Source of the DNA: Paucimonas lemoignei
Lineage (GTDB): Bacteria; Pseudomonadota; Gammaproteobacteria; Pseudomonadales; Pseudomonadaceae
DNA: 64,000 nt
Direction: 5' to 3'
Assembly (NCBI GenBank): GCA_900475325.1
Contig: LS483371.1
Span: 1,860,001-1,924,000 of the forward strand
Below the pieces are notes generated by a model that searched no databases, was not told the DNA's origin, and was given only the letters and a program-made list of their open reading frames with translations. Each line of letters starts with the position of its first letter. The stretch's first letter is position 1. This document shows positions 17,268 to 26,956 of this stretch, piece after piece. The position numbers and the translations under genes are program-made.

Positions 17268-17897
17268 GTGAGTCAATTTTTCCAGATCCATCCGGAAAAC
17301 CCGCAGGCGCGCCTGATCAAACAGGCTGTGGAGATCATCAAGGGTGGCGGTCTGGTGGTTTACCCGACCGATTCGTCCTACGCGCTGGGTTGTCAGCTGG
17401 GTGACAAGAGCGCCATCGAGCGCATCCGCCGTTTGCGTCAACTGGACGACAAGCACAACTTCACCCTGATGTGCTGCGACCTGTCGCAGCTTGGGCTGTT
17501 TGCCAAGGTCGACACGGGTGCGTTCCGTGCGTTGAAGGCCCATACGCCGGGGCCTTACACCTTTATTCTCAACGCCACCCGGGAAGTCCCGCGCCTGATC
17601 CTGCACCCCAAGCGCCGCACCATCGGCCTGCGCGTGCCGGAGCACCCTATCGCCCAGGCGCTGCTTGAGGAATTGGGTGAGCCGCTGATGAGCGTCAGCC
17701 TGATCATGCCCGGCGAGACCGTGCCGTTAAGCGACCCGTACGACATGCGCCAGATTCTCGAACATCAAGTCGACCTGATCATCGACGGCGGTATCGGCGG
17801 CATCTCCGCGTCAACCGTCATCAACCTGGCCGAAGGCGAGCCACAGGTGATCCGTGTGGGTTGCGGCGACCCGTCGCCCTTTGGCGTACAGGCGTAA
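17268..17897 (+). CDS. yciO: YciO/Sua5-family putative threonylcarbamoyl-AMP synthase
   Basis: This 209-residue YrdC-like domain protein has IKGGGLVVYPTDSSYALGC and KHNFTLMCCDLSQLG, PGPYTFIL and TIGLRVPEHP. It matches YciO, the paralogue of TsaC/Sua5 that cannot easily replace TsaC in tRNA t6A synthesis in E. coli. The start is the GTG at 17268 with AGGAAG before it; the frame upstream overlaps the rnm end. The stop overlaps the scpA start by one base (TAATG). Confidence 0.9.
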   Translation: MSQFFQIHPENPQARLIKQAVEIIKGGGLVVYPTDSSYALGCQLGDKSAIERIRRLRQLDDKHNFTLMCCDLSQLGLFAKVDTGAFRALKAHTPGPYTFILNATREVPRLILHPKRRTIGLRVPEHPIAQALLEELGEPLMSVSLIMPGETVPLSDPYDMRQILEHQVDLIIDGGIGGISASTVINLAEGEPQVIRVGCGDPSPFGVQA

Positions 17898-18715
17898 TGA
17901 GCAGCGTTGAAACCGTCGACAGCCAGGCCGGTGCCCAGCAGGAACTGCCGTTTGCCATGGTCTATGGTCAGGCGGTCATGCAGATGCCCATGGACCTGTA
18001 CATTCCGCCGGATGCCCTGGAAGTCTTCCTCGAAGCCTTCGAAGGCCCGCTGGATTTGCTGCTGTACCTGATCCGCAAACAGAACATCGACATCCTCGAC
18101 ATCCCGGTGGCAGAGATCACCAAGCAATACATGGGTTACGTCGAGTTGATGAAGAGCGTGCGCCTGGAGTTGGCGGCCGAATACCTGGTCATGGCCGCCA
18201 TGCTGGCCGAGATCAAGTCGCGCATGCTGCTCCCGCGTTCCGCCGAGGTCGAAGCCGAAGAGGACGACCCACGCGCCGAGCTGATTCGACGGCTGCAGGA
18301 ATACGAGCGCTTCAAGGCGGCTGCCGAGGGCATTGACCAGTTGACCCGGGTCGGGCGCGACGTGGTGGTGCCCAAACTCGACGCTCCCGAAGCCCGTGCG
18401 CGCAAATTACTGCCTGATGTCAGCCTGGATGAACTGCTGATGTCCATGGCCGAAGTCCTGCGGCGTGGCGATATGTTTGAAAGCCATCAGATCAGCCGCG
18501 AGGCTTTGTCGACCCGCGAACGCATGAGTGATGTACTCGAACGCCTCAAGGGCGGTGGATTTGTGCCGTTTGCCGAGCTGTTCACCGCTGAAGAAGGGCG
18601 TCTGGGCGTGGTGGTGACCTTTATGGCCGTGCTTGAGCTGGTCAAGGAATCCTTGGTGGAGCTGGTGCAGAATGAGCCCTTCGCCGTTATCCATGTGCGG
18701 GCCCGAGCCGAGTAA
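17897..18715 (+). CDS. scpA: segregation and condensation protein A
   Basis: The kleisin subunit of the SMC-ScpAB condensin. It has 272 residues with the family core DALEVFLEAFEGPLDLLLYL, IDILDIPVAEITKQYM and AAEYLVMAAMLAEIKSRMLLP, and a C-terminal winged helix (FAELFTAEEGRLGVVVTFMAVLEL). The N-terminus is about 35 residues longer than in Bacillus, as is common in Pseudomonas. The ATG at 17897 overlaps the yciO stop, which implies coupling. scpB follows after 10 bases. The smc gene is not in the window. Confidence 0.95.
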   Translation: MSSVETVDSQAGAQQELPFAMVYGQAVMQMPMDLYIPPDALEVFLEAFEGPLDLLLYLIRKQNIDILDIPVAEITKQYMGYVELMKSVRLELAAEYLVMAAMLAEIKSRMLLPRSAEVEAEEDDPRAELIRRLQEYERFKAAAEGIDQLTRVGRDVVVPKLDAPEARARKLLPDVSLDELLMSMAEVLRRGDMFESHQISREALSTRERMSDVLERLKGGGFVPFAELFTAEEGRLGVVVTFMAVLELVKESLVELVQNEPFAVIHVRARAE

Positions 18716-18725
18716 GAGCCGATCA

Positions 18726-19493
18726 ATGAACCTGAATGAACCTCGCGAGCTGGCCCCGCTGCTCGAAGCTTTTCTGTTGGCCTCGGGTAAGCCGCAATCC
18801 CTGGAGCGCCTGTTCGAGCTGTTCGAAGAGGGCGAGCGTCCTGAGCCGCCGGTTTTCAGGAAAGCCCTGCAGTTGCTCGGCAAGTCCTGCGAAGGGCGCG
18901 CGTTCGAGCTTAAAGAAGTGGCGTCCGGCTATCGCCTGCAGATTCGCGAGAAATTTTCCCCGTGGGTGGGGCGCTTGTGGGAAGAGCGGCCCCAGCGTTA
19001 TTCGCGGGCCATGCTGGAAACCATGGCGTTGATCGCCTATCGCCAGCCCATTACCCGAGGCGAAATCGAAGACGTGCGCGGTGTGGCGGTCAACAGCCAT
19101 ATCGTCAAGACACTGCTGGAGCGCGAATGGATCCGGGTGGTGGGGTATCGGGAAGTGCCTGGCCGTCCGGCGATGTTCGCGACGACCAAGGCGTTTCTCG
19201 ATCACTTCAACCTGAAAAACCTCGATGACTTGCCACCGTTGGCTGATTTGCGTGAGCTTGAGCCGGATCCGGTGATGGACTTTGAAGACGCACCGGTGCC
19301 TGCGCATCTGCAAGCCCTGGCCGACGCCAGCCTTGACCCCGATGCCGAGCCTGAGCCGCCCCGGGACGAAACCAGCTTCCGCAGCCTGTTGGTCGAACTT
19401 GACTCCATGGAGCAGGGTCTGAAGATCGACTTTGATGATTTGTTGCCGGATGAGCCTGATAAGGAATCAGACGACGGGGCCGGTCCACTGTAG
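18726..19493 (+). CDS. scpB: segregation and condensation protein B
   Basis: A dimeric double winged-helix subunit of the SMC-ScpAB complex. It has 255 residues with the signature YSRAMLETMALIAYRQPITRGEIEDVRGVAVNS split over the second winged helix and GYREVPGRPAMFATTKAFLDHFNL. An acidic tail of about 70 residues (DPDAEPEPPRDE ...) extends past the Bacillus protein. The ATG at 18726 follows scpA closely; conserved residues start within the first ten codons. It is followed by a REP pair and then a DUF1289 gene. Confidence 0.95.
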   Translation: MNLNEPRELAPLLEAFLLASGKPQSLERLFELFEEGERPEPPVFRKALQLLGKSCEGRAFELKEVASGYRLQIREKFSPWVGRLWEERPQRYSRAMLETMALIAYRQPITRGEIEDVRGVAVNSHIVKTLLEREWIRVVGYREVPGRPAMFATTKAFLDHFNLKNLDDLPPLADLRELEPDPVMDFEDAPVPAHLQALADASLDPDAEPEPPRDETSFRSLLVELDSMEQGLKIDFDDLLPDEPDKESDDGAGPL

Positions 19494-19504
19494 GCGCAGC
19501 CTCT

Positions 19505-19597
19505 CTGTGGGAGCGAGCTTGTTCGCGAAAGCGATATTACATGCTAGAAAAATGTGCCGAATGTACCGGCCTCTTCGCGAGCAAGCTCGCTCCCACA
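19505..19597. repeat. REP pair, GAGCTTGTTCGCGAA class
   Basis: CTGTGGGAGCGAGCTTGTTC and an inverted CGAGCAAGCTCGCTCCCAC flank a 45-base spacer between scpB and the DUF1289 gene. Confidence 0.85.
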
Positions 19598-19631
19598 AGG
19601 TTTTATACCGTCTCTGTGCAGGGCATTAGTG

Positions 19632-19823
19632 ATGAGCAGCTCAAAAAACCCCTGCATCAGCCTCTGCAAATTCGACGACGACATCTGCATCGGCTGTGGC
19701 CGCAGCAAAAAGGAGATCAAGGGCTGGAAGAAAATGGACAAGGACGAGCGCAAGGTCGTGCTGGCCGATTCTGCGAGTCGTCTGAAGGATTTGAAGAAAA
19801 CCGGTCGGCGGAAAAAGAAATGA
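19632..19823 (+). CDS. DUF1289 small cysteine-rich protein
   Basis: A 63-residue protein with four cysteines in the family pattern NPCISLCKFDDDICIGCGRS, followed by KKEIKGWKKMDKDERKVVL and a lysine-rich tail. The cysteines probably bind zinc or an Fe-S cluster. The function is unknown. The frame extends upstream into the REP pair, so the ATG at 19632 immediately before the conserved motif is the credible start. The gene lies about 190 bases before rluB. Confidence 0.85.
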   Translation: MSSSKNPCISLCKFDDDICIGCGRSKKEIKGWKKMDKDERKVVLADSASRLKDLKKTGRRKKK

Positions 19824-20010
19824 TGCGGATAATTTCGACTAGGCTCTGATGCGCATTGCGCTGGGTGAGCGTATGATTCGCGACCTTTTGGCGAATCATG
19901 TTCGTCATCAGCTTTTTATAGAATCAAGTCCGGAGGTTTTCCACAGCCCCGGGCAACAGGTCACGCCGGTCCTCGGCGTCCCCTGAATCGACACACCGGG
20001 AGGTGCCCAG

Positions 20011-21258
20011 ATGAGTGAAAAAGACAAGCAGGACAGCCAGGAAATCGGACCCGCAGGCGAAAAGCTGCAGAAGGTTCTGGCACGTATTGGCGTAGGCTCG
20101 CGTCGCGACGTCGAAGCCTGGATCAGCCAGGGCCGGATCAAGGTCAATGGCAAGGACGCGACCCTTGGTCAACGCGTCGATCTGCACGATGCCATCAGCG
20201 TTGATGGCCGCGTCATCAAGCGCGAAGAGGCCGCCGAAACGGTGCGCCGCGTGATCATGTACAACAAGCCGGACGGTGAAATCTGTACCCGTGACGACCC
20301 TGAAGGTCGCCCGACGGTGTTCGATCGCCTGCCGCGTCCAAAAGAAGGCCGTTGGGTCAACATCGGTCGTCTGGACATCAACACCACCGGTTTGCTGATG
20401 TTCACCACCGACGGTGAGCTGGCCAACCGCCTGATGCACCCTTCGTTCGAGATGGACCGCGAATACGCTGTGCGCGTACGTGGCGAAGTCGACGACGACA
20501 TGATCGCGCGCCTCAAAGCCGGTGTTGTCCTTGAAGACGGCCCGGCGCGTTTCACCGACATCCAGCAAGCGCCGGGCGGTGAAGGCTTCAACCACTGGTA
20601 CCACTGCGTGGTGATGGAAGGTCGCAACCGCGAAGTTCGTCGTCTGTGGGAATCCCAGGGGCTGGTGGTCAGCCGTCTGAAGCGTGTGCGTTATGGGCCG
20701 GTGTTCCTCAACTCTGACCTGCCGATGGGCCGCTGGCGCGAAATGAGCCAGTACGAAGTCGACGTGCTCAGCGCTGAAGTTGGCCTGACTCCTGTGGCCC
20801 AGCCGCAGATGAACGCCAAGACCAAGGATAAACTGGAGCGCCTGCAGCGTCAGTCGTCCCGTCCGTTGGGCAAAGGCGAGCGCGTTGTGCGGACCTTGCG
20901 TCCGGCCAAGGAAGGGGCGCCGACCCATGATCGTGCGCCGCGTCAGCCGCAGATCACTGGCAGCGACCGTGATCGCGCCCAGCGTCCAGCTGCGCCGCGT
21001 AGCGATTCAAACCGCGGTCAGCGCAACGACCCTAGCAAGCCGTCGCCGCGCAGCCCGCGTCCGGCCAATGGTCGCAGCGACAACAGCCGTGGCACGCCAG
21101 TGGCTGAGCGTCCAAGCGACATGAACAAGCGGCCAGCCAAGCCGTCGCCGAAACGTCCGGGTATCACCCTGGTCGACGACGCGCCGTCCGGCAAGCGCCG
21201 TGGCCCGGCATCGGGTTCGGGCCAACGTCCGGGCTTTGGTCGTCGCAAGCCGCAGTAA
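20011..21258 (+). CDS. rluB: 23S rRNA pseudouridine(2605) synthase RluB
   Basis: This RsuA/RluB-family pseudouridine synthase modifies 23S rRNA. An S4 RNA-binding domain at about residues 17-60 is followed by the catalytic motif GRLDINTTGLL (Asp about 122). Later come the family motif EGRNREVRRLWESQG and RVRYGPV. The 415-residue product ends in a disordered Arg/Pro/Ser tail of about 150 residues that may add RNA contacts; E. coli RluB is about 290. The ATG at 20011 has GGGAGG upstream. It closes the scpAB neighbourhood and ends in an intrinsic terminator. Confidence 0.93.
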   Translation: MSEKDKQDSQEIGPAGEKLQKVLARIGVGSRRDVEAWISQGRIKVNGKDATLGQRVDLHDAISVDGRVIKREEAAETVRRVIMYNKPDGEICTRDDPEGRPTVFDRLPRPKEGRWVNIGRLDINTTGLLMFTTDGELANRLMHPSFEMDREYAVRVRGEVDDDMIARLKAGVVLEDGPARFTDIQQAPGGEGFNHWYHCVVMEGRNREVRRLWESQGLVVSRLKRVRYGPVFLNSDLPMGRWREMSQYEVDVLSAEVGLTPVAQPQMNAKTKDKLERLQRQSSRPLGKGERVVRTLRPAKEGAPTHDRAPRQPQITGSDRDRAQRPAAPRSDSNRGQRNDPSKPSPRSPRPANGRSDNSRGTPVAERPSDMNKRPAKPSPKRPGITLVDDAPSGKRRGPASGSGQRPGFGRRKPQ

Positions 21259-21276
21259 ACGTTAGCCGTGACAAAA

Positions 21277-21308
21277 AACGCTCATCTTCGGATGGGCGTT
21301 TTTTTTGC
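21277..21308 (+). terminator. rluB intrinsic terminator
   Basis: ACGCTCATC and GATGGGCGT form a stem with a TTCG tetraloop, followed by eight T residues, 18 bases after the rluB stop. Confidence 0.92.
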
Positions 21309-21345
21309 CTGAAACAGCCCGGCACAGTGTGGGCGATGCGTCTCC

Positions 21346-21410
21346 TGTAGGAGCCAACGTGTTGGCGAAGCGTTCGGTCGGGCACCACCTCGCCAACACG
21401 TTGGCTCCCA
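21346..21410. repeat. REP pair, CCAACGTGTTGG class
   Basis: GTAGGAGCCAACGTGTTGGC and an inverted CGCCAACACGTTGGCTCCC form a further REP class with a 20-base spacer. Confidence 0.8.
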
Positions 21411-21594
21411 TCAAACATAAAATAATTATCTAAATTGAAATGATTTGTGGGAGATCCCCCGTCTTCCCACTGGTCCTGTATTTGCTTGGTGGTGTGTTTC
21501 GCACCTGACAAAGCCAGTGACACTCGATTCCGCCCCACAACCCAGCATGCGCTAAGCCTTGTGATGATCTTCGTGGTTATCAGGATGAGCGTGT
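21411..21594. other. gene-free leader of comEC
   Basis: With the terminator and REP pair, this makes a 336-base gap. The stretch begins with an AT-rich segment (AAAATAATTATCTAAATTG) unlike its surroundings and probably holds the comEC promoter. I could not assign -35/-10 boxes with confidence and see no gene. Confidence 0.5.
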
Positions 21595-23820
21595 ATGCGC
21601 GCAGGGATGTTCGCGTTTGCCTTGGGTTTGCTGGCGTTGCGATTTTTACCCGCATTGCCGCCAGTCTGGCTATTGGTAGTGATGCCGGTGCTGGCATTGA
21701 TGCTGCTGCCGTTTCGCAGCTACCCACTGGCGTTGTTTTTATTCGGTTTCACCTGGGCCTGCATCTCGGCTCAGTCCGCGCTCAACGACCGGTTACCCGC
21801 ACGGCTCGATGGCCAGACGTTATGGCTGGAAGGCAAGGTGGTTGGCCTGCCTGCTGCGGCTGACGGGGTTGTACGTTTCGAGCTGGAAGAGCCGCAATCG
21901 CGACGGACCCGATTGCCGCAGCTGATCCGCGTGGCGTGGTATGGCGGCCCGCAGATTCGCAGTGGCGAGCGTTGGCGCCTGGCAGTGAAGCTCAAGCGTC
22001 CCGGCGGGTTGGTCAACCCTGATGCCTTTGATTATGAAGCCTGGCTGCTGGCCCAACGGATTGGCGCGACCGGGACCGTGGCGGACGGTCAACGACTGAC
22101 TTCAGCGGCATCAGGCTGGCGTGACGCAATCCGCCAGCGCCTGCTGGCTGTGGATGCACAGGGGCGAGAAGGCGGTCTGGCGGCCCTGGTGCTCGGTGAT
22201 GGCTCGGGTTTGAGTCGTGCCGACTGGGAAATCCTGCAGACCACCGGAGCTGTTCATCTACTGGTCATTTCCGGGCAGCACATCGGTTTGCTCGCTGCAG
22301 TGATGTATGGGCTGATAGCGGGTCTGGCCCGTTGGGGATTATGGCCTCGGGCGTTGCCCTGGCTGCCTTGGGCCTGTGGGCTGGCATTCGCTGCAGCGCT
22401 GGCCTACGGCTTGCTGGCGGGTTTCGAGGTGCCGGTGCGCCGTGCCTGCGTCATGGTTGGCCTGGTGCTGCTCTGGCGCATGCGCTTTCGCCACCTGGGT
22501 GTCACGTTGCCGCTTCTGCTGTCGCTCAATGTGGTGCTGATCCTGGAGCCGCTGGCCAGCCTGCAGCCTGGTCTGTGGCTGTCGTTTGGCGCGGTGGCGA
22601 TTCTGATCCTGATTTTCAACGGTCGTCTGGGGGCGTGGAGCTGGCTGCGCAGTTGGACCCGCGCACAATGGCTGATCGCCGTCGGGTTGTTGCCGCTGCT
22701 TCTGGCGCTGAATCTACCCATCAGCCTCAGCGGGCCAGCGGCCAATCTGGTGGCGGTGCCCTGGGTCAGTTTCGTGGTGCTGCCCCCTGCGTTGCTGGGG
22801 ACTTTACTGTTGACAGTACCGCTGCTGGGGGAAGGTTTGCTTTGGCTCGCCGGGGGCGCGTTGGAATGGTTGTTCATCTTTCTGGGCTGGATGGCCGATT
22901 GGCTGACGCCCTGGACACCGGTTGCAGTGCCATTCTGGGTCTGGCTGCTAAGCCTACTGGGAGCTCTACTGCTGCTCGTGCCCAGCGGTGTACCGCTGCG
23001 GCCCTTGGGTTGGCCTTTATTACTGCTGTGTGTGTTTCCTCCATTGAAGAGCGTGCCCCATGGTCAAGCCGAAGTGCTGCAGCTTGATGTGGGGCAGGGC
23101 CTGGCGATTCTTGTGCGCACTCGGCAGCACACGCTGCTGTACGACGCGGGCCCTCGATTTGGCGAGTTCGATATCGGTCAGCGGGTGGTGCTGCCGGTGA
23201 TTCGCAAAAGCGGCGTACGAAGACTGGACCTGATGCTGCTCAGCCACGCCGACGCCGATCATGCCGGGGGCGCGCTGGCGGTTTATCAAGGCTTGCCGGT
23301 GGAGCGGGTCCTGGGCGGCGAGTTGGCCCGATTGCCTGCGTTGCTCAACACCCGGATTTGTGAGAACGACCAGCGCTGGGAGTGGGACAGCGTTACGTTT
23401 TCGATCTGGCGCTGGGAGCACGCCAGGGAGGGTAACCAGGCATCCTGCGTGTTGATGATTGATGCTCAGGGCGAACGGCTGCTGTTGACCGGCGATATCG
23501 ACGCCGAGGCTGAGCGGGCCCTGATCGACAGCAGCTTCGACCTGCGCGCCGACTGGTTGCAGGCACCGCATCATGGCAGTCGCACCTCATCCTCAAAAAT
23601 TTTCCTTCAGGCCGTGGCGCCGCAGGGGGTGTTGATTTCCCGAGGTCGCAACAATGCTTTCGGCCATCCGCATCCCATGGTCATGGCGCGCTACGGCTGG
23701 TTGGGTATTCGGGCCTATGACAGCGCTGAGCTCGGTGCCATCAACCTGCAACTGGGCACCTTCGGGCAGCCTCACTCACAACGGCATGAGCGGCGCTTCT
23801 GGCGTGACGGCAATCAATGA
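21595..23820 (+). CDS. comEC: DNA internalization competence protein ComEC/Rec2
   Basis: This 741-residue polytopic membrane protein is the inner-membrane channel for single-stranded DNA in natural transformation. Domain order is intact: an N-terminal DUF4131/OB-like part (to about 200), the Competence membrane domain with HLLVISGQHIGLLAA and many helices, and a C-terminal metallo-beta-lactamase domain with LDVGQG, LSHADADHAGG, LTGDID and APHHGS. No frameshift is present. The ATG at 21595 follows an AGGA. The other DNA uptake genes are not in the window, so competence is not implied. Confidence 0.93.
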   Translation: MRAGMFAFALGLLALRFLPALPPVWLLVVMPVLALMLLPFRSYPLALFLFGFTWACISAQSALNDRLPARLDGQTLWLEGKVVGLPAAADGVVRFELEEPQSRRTRLPQLIRVAWYGGPQIRSGERWRLAVKLKRPGGLVNPDAFDYEAWLLAQRIGATGTVADGQRLTSAASGWRDAIRQRLLAVDAQGREGGLAALVLGDGSGLSRADWEILQTTGAVHLLVISGQHIGLLAAVMYGLIAGLARWGLWPRALPWLPWACGLAFAAALAYGLLAGFEVPVRRACVMVGLVLLWRMRFRHLGVTLPLLLSLNVVLILEPLASLQPGLWLSFGAVAILILIFNGRLGAWSWLRSWTRAQWLIAVGLLPLLLALNLPISLSGPAANLVAVPWVSFVVLPPALLGTLLLTVPLLGEGLLWLAGGALEWLFIFLGWMADWLTPWTPVAVPFWVWLLSLLGALLLLVPSGVPLRPLGWPLLLLCVFPPLKSVPHGQAEVLQLDVGQGLAILVRTRQHTLLYDAGPRFGEFDIGQRVVLPVIRKSGVRRLDLMLLSHADADHAGGALAVYQGLPVERVLGGELARLPALLNTRICENDQRWEWDSVTFSIWRWEHAREGNQASCVLMIDAQGERLLLTGDIDAEAERALIDSSFDLRADWLQAPHHGSRTSSSKIFLQAVAPQGVLISRGRNNAFGHPHPMVMARYGWLGIRAYDSAELGAINLQLGTFGQPHSQRHERRFWRDGNQ

Positions 23821-23894
23821 TATTGATCGCAAACTTCGGCGCGACGCTGACCCTATGTTAGAGTGGCGCCCACTTTTCCGAGGGGGTCGTCACT

Positions 23895-24569
23895 GTGTGG
23901 GAACTGGTCAAATCTGGCGGCTGGATGATGCTGCCGATCATTCTGAGTTCCATTGCCGCGGTCGGCATCATCATCGAGCGTCTCTGGACCTTGCGTGCCA
24001 GCCGTATCGCGCCACCGCATCTGGTGGGGCAGGTATGGCGCTGGCTTCAGGATAAAAAACTCGATGGCGACAAGCTCAAGGAGCTGCGCGCCGATTCGCC
24101 ACTGGGTGAAATCCTTGCCGCGGGTCTGGCGAACTCCCGACATGGTCGCGAGATTATGAAAGAGTGCATCGAAGAAGCTGCCGCCCGGGTCATTCATGAC
24201 CTGGAGCGCTATCTGAGTGCCCTGGGTTCTATTGCTGCCATGGCACCGTTGCTGGGTTTGCTGGGCACCGTGCTGGGCATGATCGATATTTTCGGCTCGT
24301 TCAACGCCACCGGTAACACCGCCAATGCGTCAGTGCTGGCCGGTGGTATTTCCAAGGCGCTGATCTGTACCGCCTCAGGCCTGATCGTCGCCATTCCCGC
24401 GATCTTCCTCCATCGTTACCTGCAAAGCCGCGTCGACGAGCTGGTGGTCGGTATGGAGCAGGAAGCGATCAAGCTGGTCGAAGTGGTGCAGGGTGACCGT
24501 GATGTGGATCTGAACGACCCCAAGATCGCACTTAAACTGCAAGCGCGTGGCGAGGGTCGCAAGAAGTGA
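23895..24569 (+). CDS. exbB: MotA/TolQ/ExbB proton channel family protein
   Basis: This 224-residue protein with three membrane helices contains GSIAAMAPLLGLLGTVLGMI and the later ALICTASGLIVAIPAIFLHRYL of the ExbB/TolQ pore. It uses the proton motive force with an ExbD/TolR partner to energise outer-membrane processes. The start is a GTG (VWELVKSGGWMMLPI). The gene overlaps exbD by four bases (GTGA). No tonB lies beside it. The pair is always near lpxK in pseudomonads, which suggests a role linked to LPS or envelope maintenance rather than iron uptake; that part is inference. Confidence 0.9.
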   Translation: MWELVKSGGWMMLPIILSSIAAVGIIIERLWTLRASRIAPPHLVGQVWRWLQDKKLDGDKLKELRADSPLGEILAAGLANSRHGREIMKECIEEAAARVIHDLERYLSALGSIAAMAPLLGLLGTVLGMIDIFGSFNATGNTANASVLAGGISKALICTASGLIVAIPAIFLHRYLQSRVDELVVGMEQEAIKLVEVVQGDRDVDLNDPKIALKLQARGEGRKK

Positions 24570-24997
24570 AGTTTCGTCGCCGCAAAGTCAGGGAGAACAT
24601 CGACATCAACCTCGTTTCGTTGATTGATGTGGTGTTCATTCTGCTGCTGTTTTTCATCGTGACCACGACCTTCACCCGCGAAACCCAATTGCGAGTGGAT
24701 CTGCCTCAAGCGGTCACCGGCACCCCGGAAACCGATGCCGATCTCAAGCATCTGGACATCACCATCAATGCCGACGGGGTCTTTTCCCTGAACAACCAGC
24801 TGCTGCCCAAGAACGATCTGCCAACGCTGATCGACGCTTTGCAGCGTGAGTCGGCCGGTGACACCAGCTTGCCGTTGTCGATCAGCGCCGATGGCAAGAC
24901 GCCGCACCAGGCGGTGATCACCGCGATGGATGCCGCTGGCAAGCTGGGTTTCAGTCATCTGCGCATGACCACCATTGAAGCCGCATCGGCTAACTGA
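24566..24997 (+). CDS. exbD: ExbD/TolR family biopolymer transport protein
   Basis: This 143-residue protein has one N-terminal membrane helix ([20 protein letters not shown]) carrying the essential aspartate of the proton path in LIDVV, and a periplasmic C-terminal domain. The start is a GTG inside the exbB stop (GTGA). Its TGA overlaps the lpxK ATG by one base. This tight packing indicates one operon, exbB-exbD-lpxK-ycaR-kdsB-murB. Confidence 0.9.
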   Translation: MKFRRRKVRENIDINLVSLIDVVFILLLFFIVTTTFTRETQLRVDLPQAVTGTPETDADLKHLDITINADGVFSLNNQLLPKNDLPTLIDALQRESAGDTSLPLSISADGKTPHQAVITAMDAAGKLGFSHLRMTTIEAASAN

Positions 24998-25992
24998 TGT
25001 CACTTTCTGATCGCTTGCTCAACGCCTGGTACACAGGCCATCCGGCGCTGACGCTGTTGCGTCCGCTGGAGTGCCTTTATCGCCGGGTCGTCAATGGCAA
25101 GCGCGAACGTTTCCTGGCCGGGCAGGGCGATATCTACAAAGCCCAGGTGCCGGTTATCGTTGTCGGTAACATCACCATCGGCGGCACTGGCAAGACGCCG
25201 CTGATCCTGTGGATGATCGAACATTGCCGCCAGCAGGGCCTGCGGGTGGGCGTGGTCAGCCGCGGTTATGGCGCCACGCCGCCGAGCTTGCCGTGGCGGG
25301 TGACAGTCGAGCAGAGCGCCAGCCAGGCGGGCGATGAGCCTTTGTTGATCGTGCAGCGCAGCGGCGTACCGCTGATGATCGACCCGGACCGCAGCCGCGC
25401 AGTCAAAGCCTTGCTCGACAGCGAACCTCTGGACCTGATTCTCTCCGACGATGGCCTGCAGCATTACCGGCTGGCCCGGGACCTTGAACTGGTGTTGGTT
25501 GATGCCGCTCGCGGGCTGGGTAACCGCCGTTGCCTCCCCGCAGGGCCATTGCGCGAGCCGGTGGAGCGCCTGGAAAGCGTCGACGCGCTGCTCTACAACG
25601 GTGCCAGCGCTGACCGGGAAGACGGATATGCCTTCCAGCTCAAGCCATCGGCTCTGATCAACCTGCGCAGCGGCGAGCGTCAGCCGGTGGACTTCTTCCC
25701 GCCAGGGCAGGCGGTGCATGCCGTGGCCGGTATCGGTAATCCGCAACGTTTCTTCAATACCCTCGAAGGGCTACACTGGCGGCCAATCGCTCATGCGTTC
25801 GCCGACCATGCTGTTTTCAGTGCTCAGTCGCTGACTTTTACGCCAGCACTGCCAGTGATCATGACCGAAAAGGATGCCGTGAAATGCCGATCCTTTGCGG
25901 CGGATGACTGGTGGTACCTGGCAGTGGATGCGGTGCCATCGGACGCTTTCGTCAGTTGGTTCGATTCGCAGTTGTTACGTCTTTTGCCATGA
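24997..25992 (+). CDS. lpxK: tetraacyldisaccharide 4'-kinase
   Basis: This enzyme phosphorylates the 4' position of the lipid A disaccharide precursor at the inner membrane. The 331-residue protein has an N-terminal membrane-proximal helix, the P-loop [11 protein letters not shown] and [28 protein letters not shown] carries the catalytic aspartate. Later conserved residues include AFADHAVFS and MTEKDAVKC. Length matches the family. Overlap with exbD and a 17-base gap to ycaR support cotranscription. Confidence 0.96.
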   Translation: MSLSDRLLNAWYTGHPALTLLRPLECLYRRVVNGKRERFLAGQGDIYKAQVPVIVVGNITIGGTGKTPLILWMIEHCRQQGLRVGVVSRGYGATPPSLPWRVTVEQSASQAGDEPLLIVQRSGVPLMIDPDRSRAVKALLDSEPLDLILSDDGLQHYRLARDLELVLVDAARGLGNRRCLPAGPLREPVERLESVDALLYNGASADREDGYAFQLKPSALINLRSGERQPVDFFPPGQAVHAVAGIGNPQRFFNTLEGLHWRPIAHAFADHAVFSAQSLTFTPALPVIMTEKDAVKCRSFAADDWWYLAVDAVPSDAFVSWFDSQLLRLLP

Positions 25993-26009
25993 TTCGCTCA
26001 GGAATGCCT

Positions 26010-26195
26010 ATGGACACCAAATTGCTCGACATCCTTGCCTGCCCGATCTGCAAGGGTCCGCTGAAACTCAGCGCCGACAAAACCGAACTGATCAGCAAAG
26101 GCGCAGGCCTGGCGTATCCGATTCGTGATGGCATCCCGGTGATGCTGGAAAGCGAAGCTCGCACCCTGACCACCGATGAGCGTCTGGATAAATGA
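26010..26195 (+). CDS. ycaR: Trm112/YcaR family small protein
   Basis: A 61-residue protein with [16 protein letters not shown] and [19 protein letters not shown]. It carries only the first CxxC pair of the zinc-binding Trm112 fold. The eukaryotic family activates methyltransferases; the bacterial role is unsettled, though the gene is almost always between lpxK and kdsB. The ATG at 26010 is used; an in-frame ATG lies two codons earlier with the same AGGA upstream. It overlaps the kdsB start by four bases. Confidence 0.9.
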   Translation: MDTKLLDILACPICKGPLKLSADKTELISKGAGLAYPIRDGIPVMLESEARTLTTDERLDK

Positions 26196-26956
26196 CCACA
26201 GCCTTCACCGTGGTCATTCCGGCCCGTTATGGTTCGACCCGTTTTCCCGGCAAGCCGCTCAAGGACATTGCTGGCAAACCCATGATTCAGCACGTCTGGG
26301 AACAGGCGCGCAAAAGCAGCGCCACCCGAGTGGTCGTGGCCACTGACGACCCGCGTATTGTCGAGGCTTGCCACGGTTTTGGCGCACAAGTGCTGCTGAC
26401 TCGCGATGATCACAACTCCGGTACTGATCGGCTGGCGGAAGTCGCCACTCAATTGGGCCTGGAGGCGGATGCCATCGTGGTCAATGTGCAGGGCGACGAA
26501 CCCATGATTCCGCCTTCGGTGATTGATCAGGTGGCGGCTAATCTGGCTGCACACCCTGAGGCGCGCATGTCGACACTCGCTGAGCCGATCAATGACGTCG
26601 CTGCGCTGTTCAATCCCAATGTGGTCAAAGTGGTTGCCGACATCAATGGCCTGGCGCTGACCTTCAGCCGCGCGCCGCTGCCTTGGGCGCGCGATGCCCT
26701 GGCCAGGGACCGCGAGCAACTTCCCGCTGACGTCCCTTATCGTCGACATATCGGGATCTACGCCTATCGCGCGGGCTTCCTCCAGGATTTCGTCAGCTGG
26801 GGCCCGTGCTGGCTTGAAGACACTGAAAGCCTTGAGCAGCTGCGCGCCTTGTGGCACGGCGTACGCATCCACGTTGCCGACGCCCTGGAAGCCCCTCCTG
26901 CCGGGGTTGATACGGTCGAAGACCTTGAACGCGTGCGCCGCTTGCTGGAGGTTTGA
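26192..26956 (+). CDS. kdsB: 3-deoxy-manno-octulosonate cytidylyltransferase
   Basis: This enzyme activates KDO as CMP-KDO for inner-core LPS synthesis in the cytoplasm. The 254-residue protein has the nucleotide-binding start [33 protein letters not shown] and [12 protein letters not shown], and later RHIGIYAYR and EQLRALWHG. The ATG lies within the ycaR stop (ATGA). Its own stop overlaps the TTG start of murB. In P. aeruginosa, as I recall, a low-molecular-weight tyrosine phosphatase gene sits between kdsB and murB; none is present here. Confidence 0.96.
   Translation: MTTAFTVVIPARYGSTRFPGKPLKDIAGKPMIQHVWEQARKSSATRVVVATDDPRIVEACHGFGAQVLLTRDDHNSGTDRLAEVATQLGLEADAIVVNVQGDEPMIPPSVIDQVAANLAAHPEARMSTLAEPINDVAALFNPNVVKVVADINGLALTFSRAPLPWARDALARDREQLPADVPYRRHIGIYAYRAGFLQDFVSWGPCWLEDTESLEQLRALWHGVRIHVADALEAPPAGVDTVEDLERVRRLLEV

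Noticed and set aside
21595..23820. comEC as evidence for natural competence
   Set aside because: An intact comEC is common in Pseudomonas regardless of transformability, and no other uptake genes are in the window.
23895..24997. ExbB-ExbD as a TonB iron-uptake system
   Set aside because: No tonB, receptor or Fur-box-like site was seen; the pair is embedded in the lpxK-kdsB operon, so an iron-specific role is not supported.
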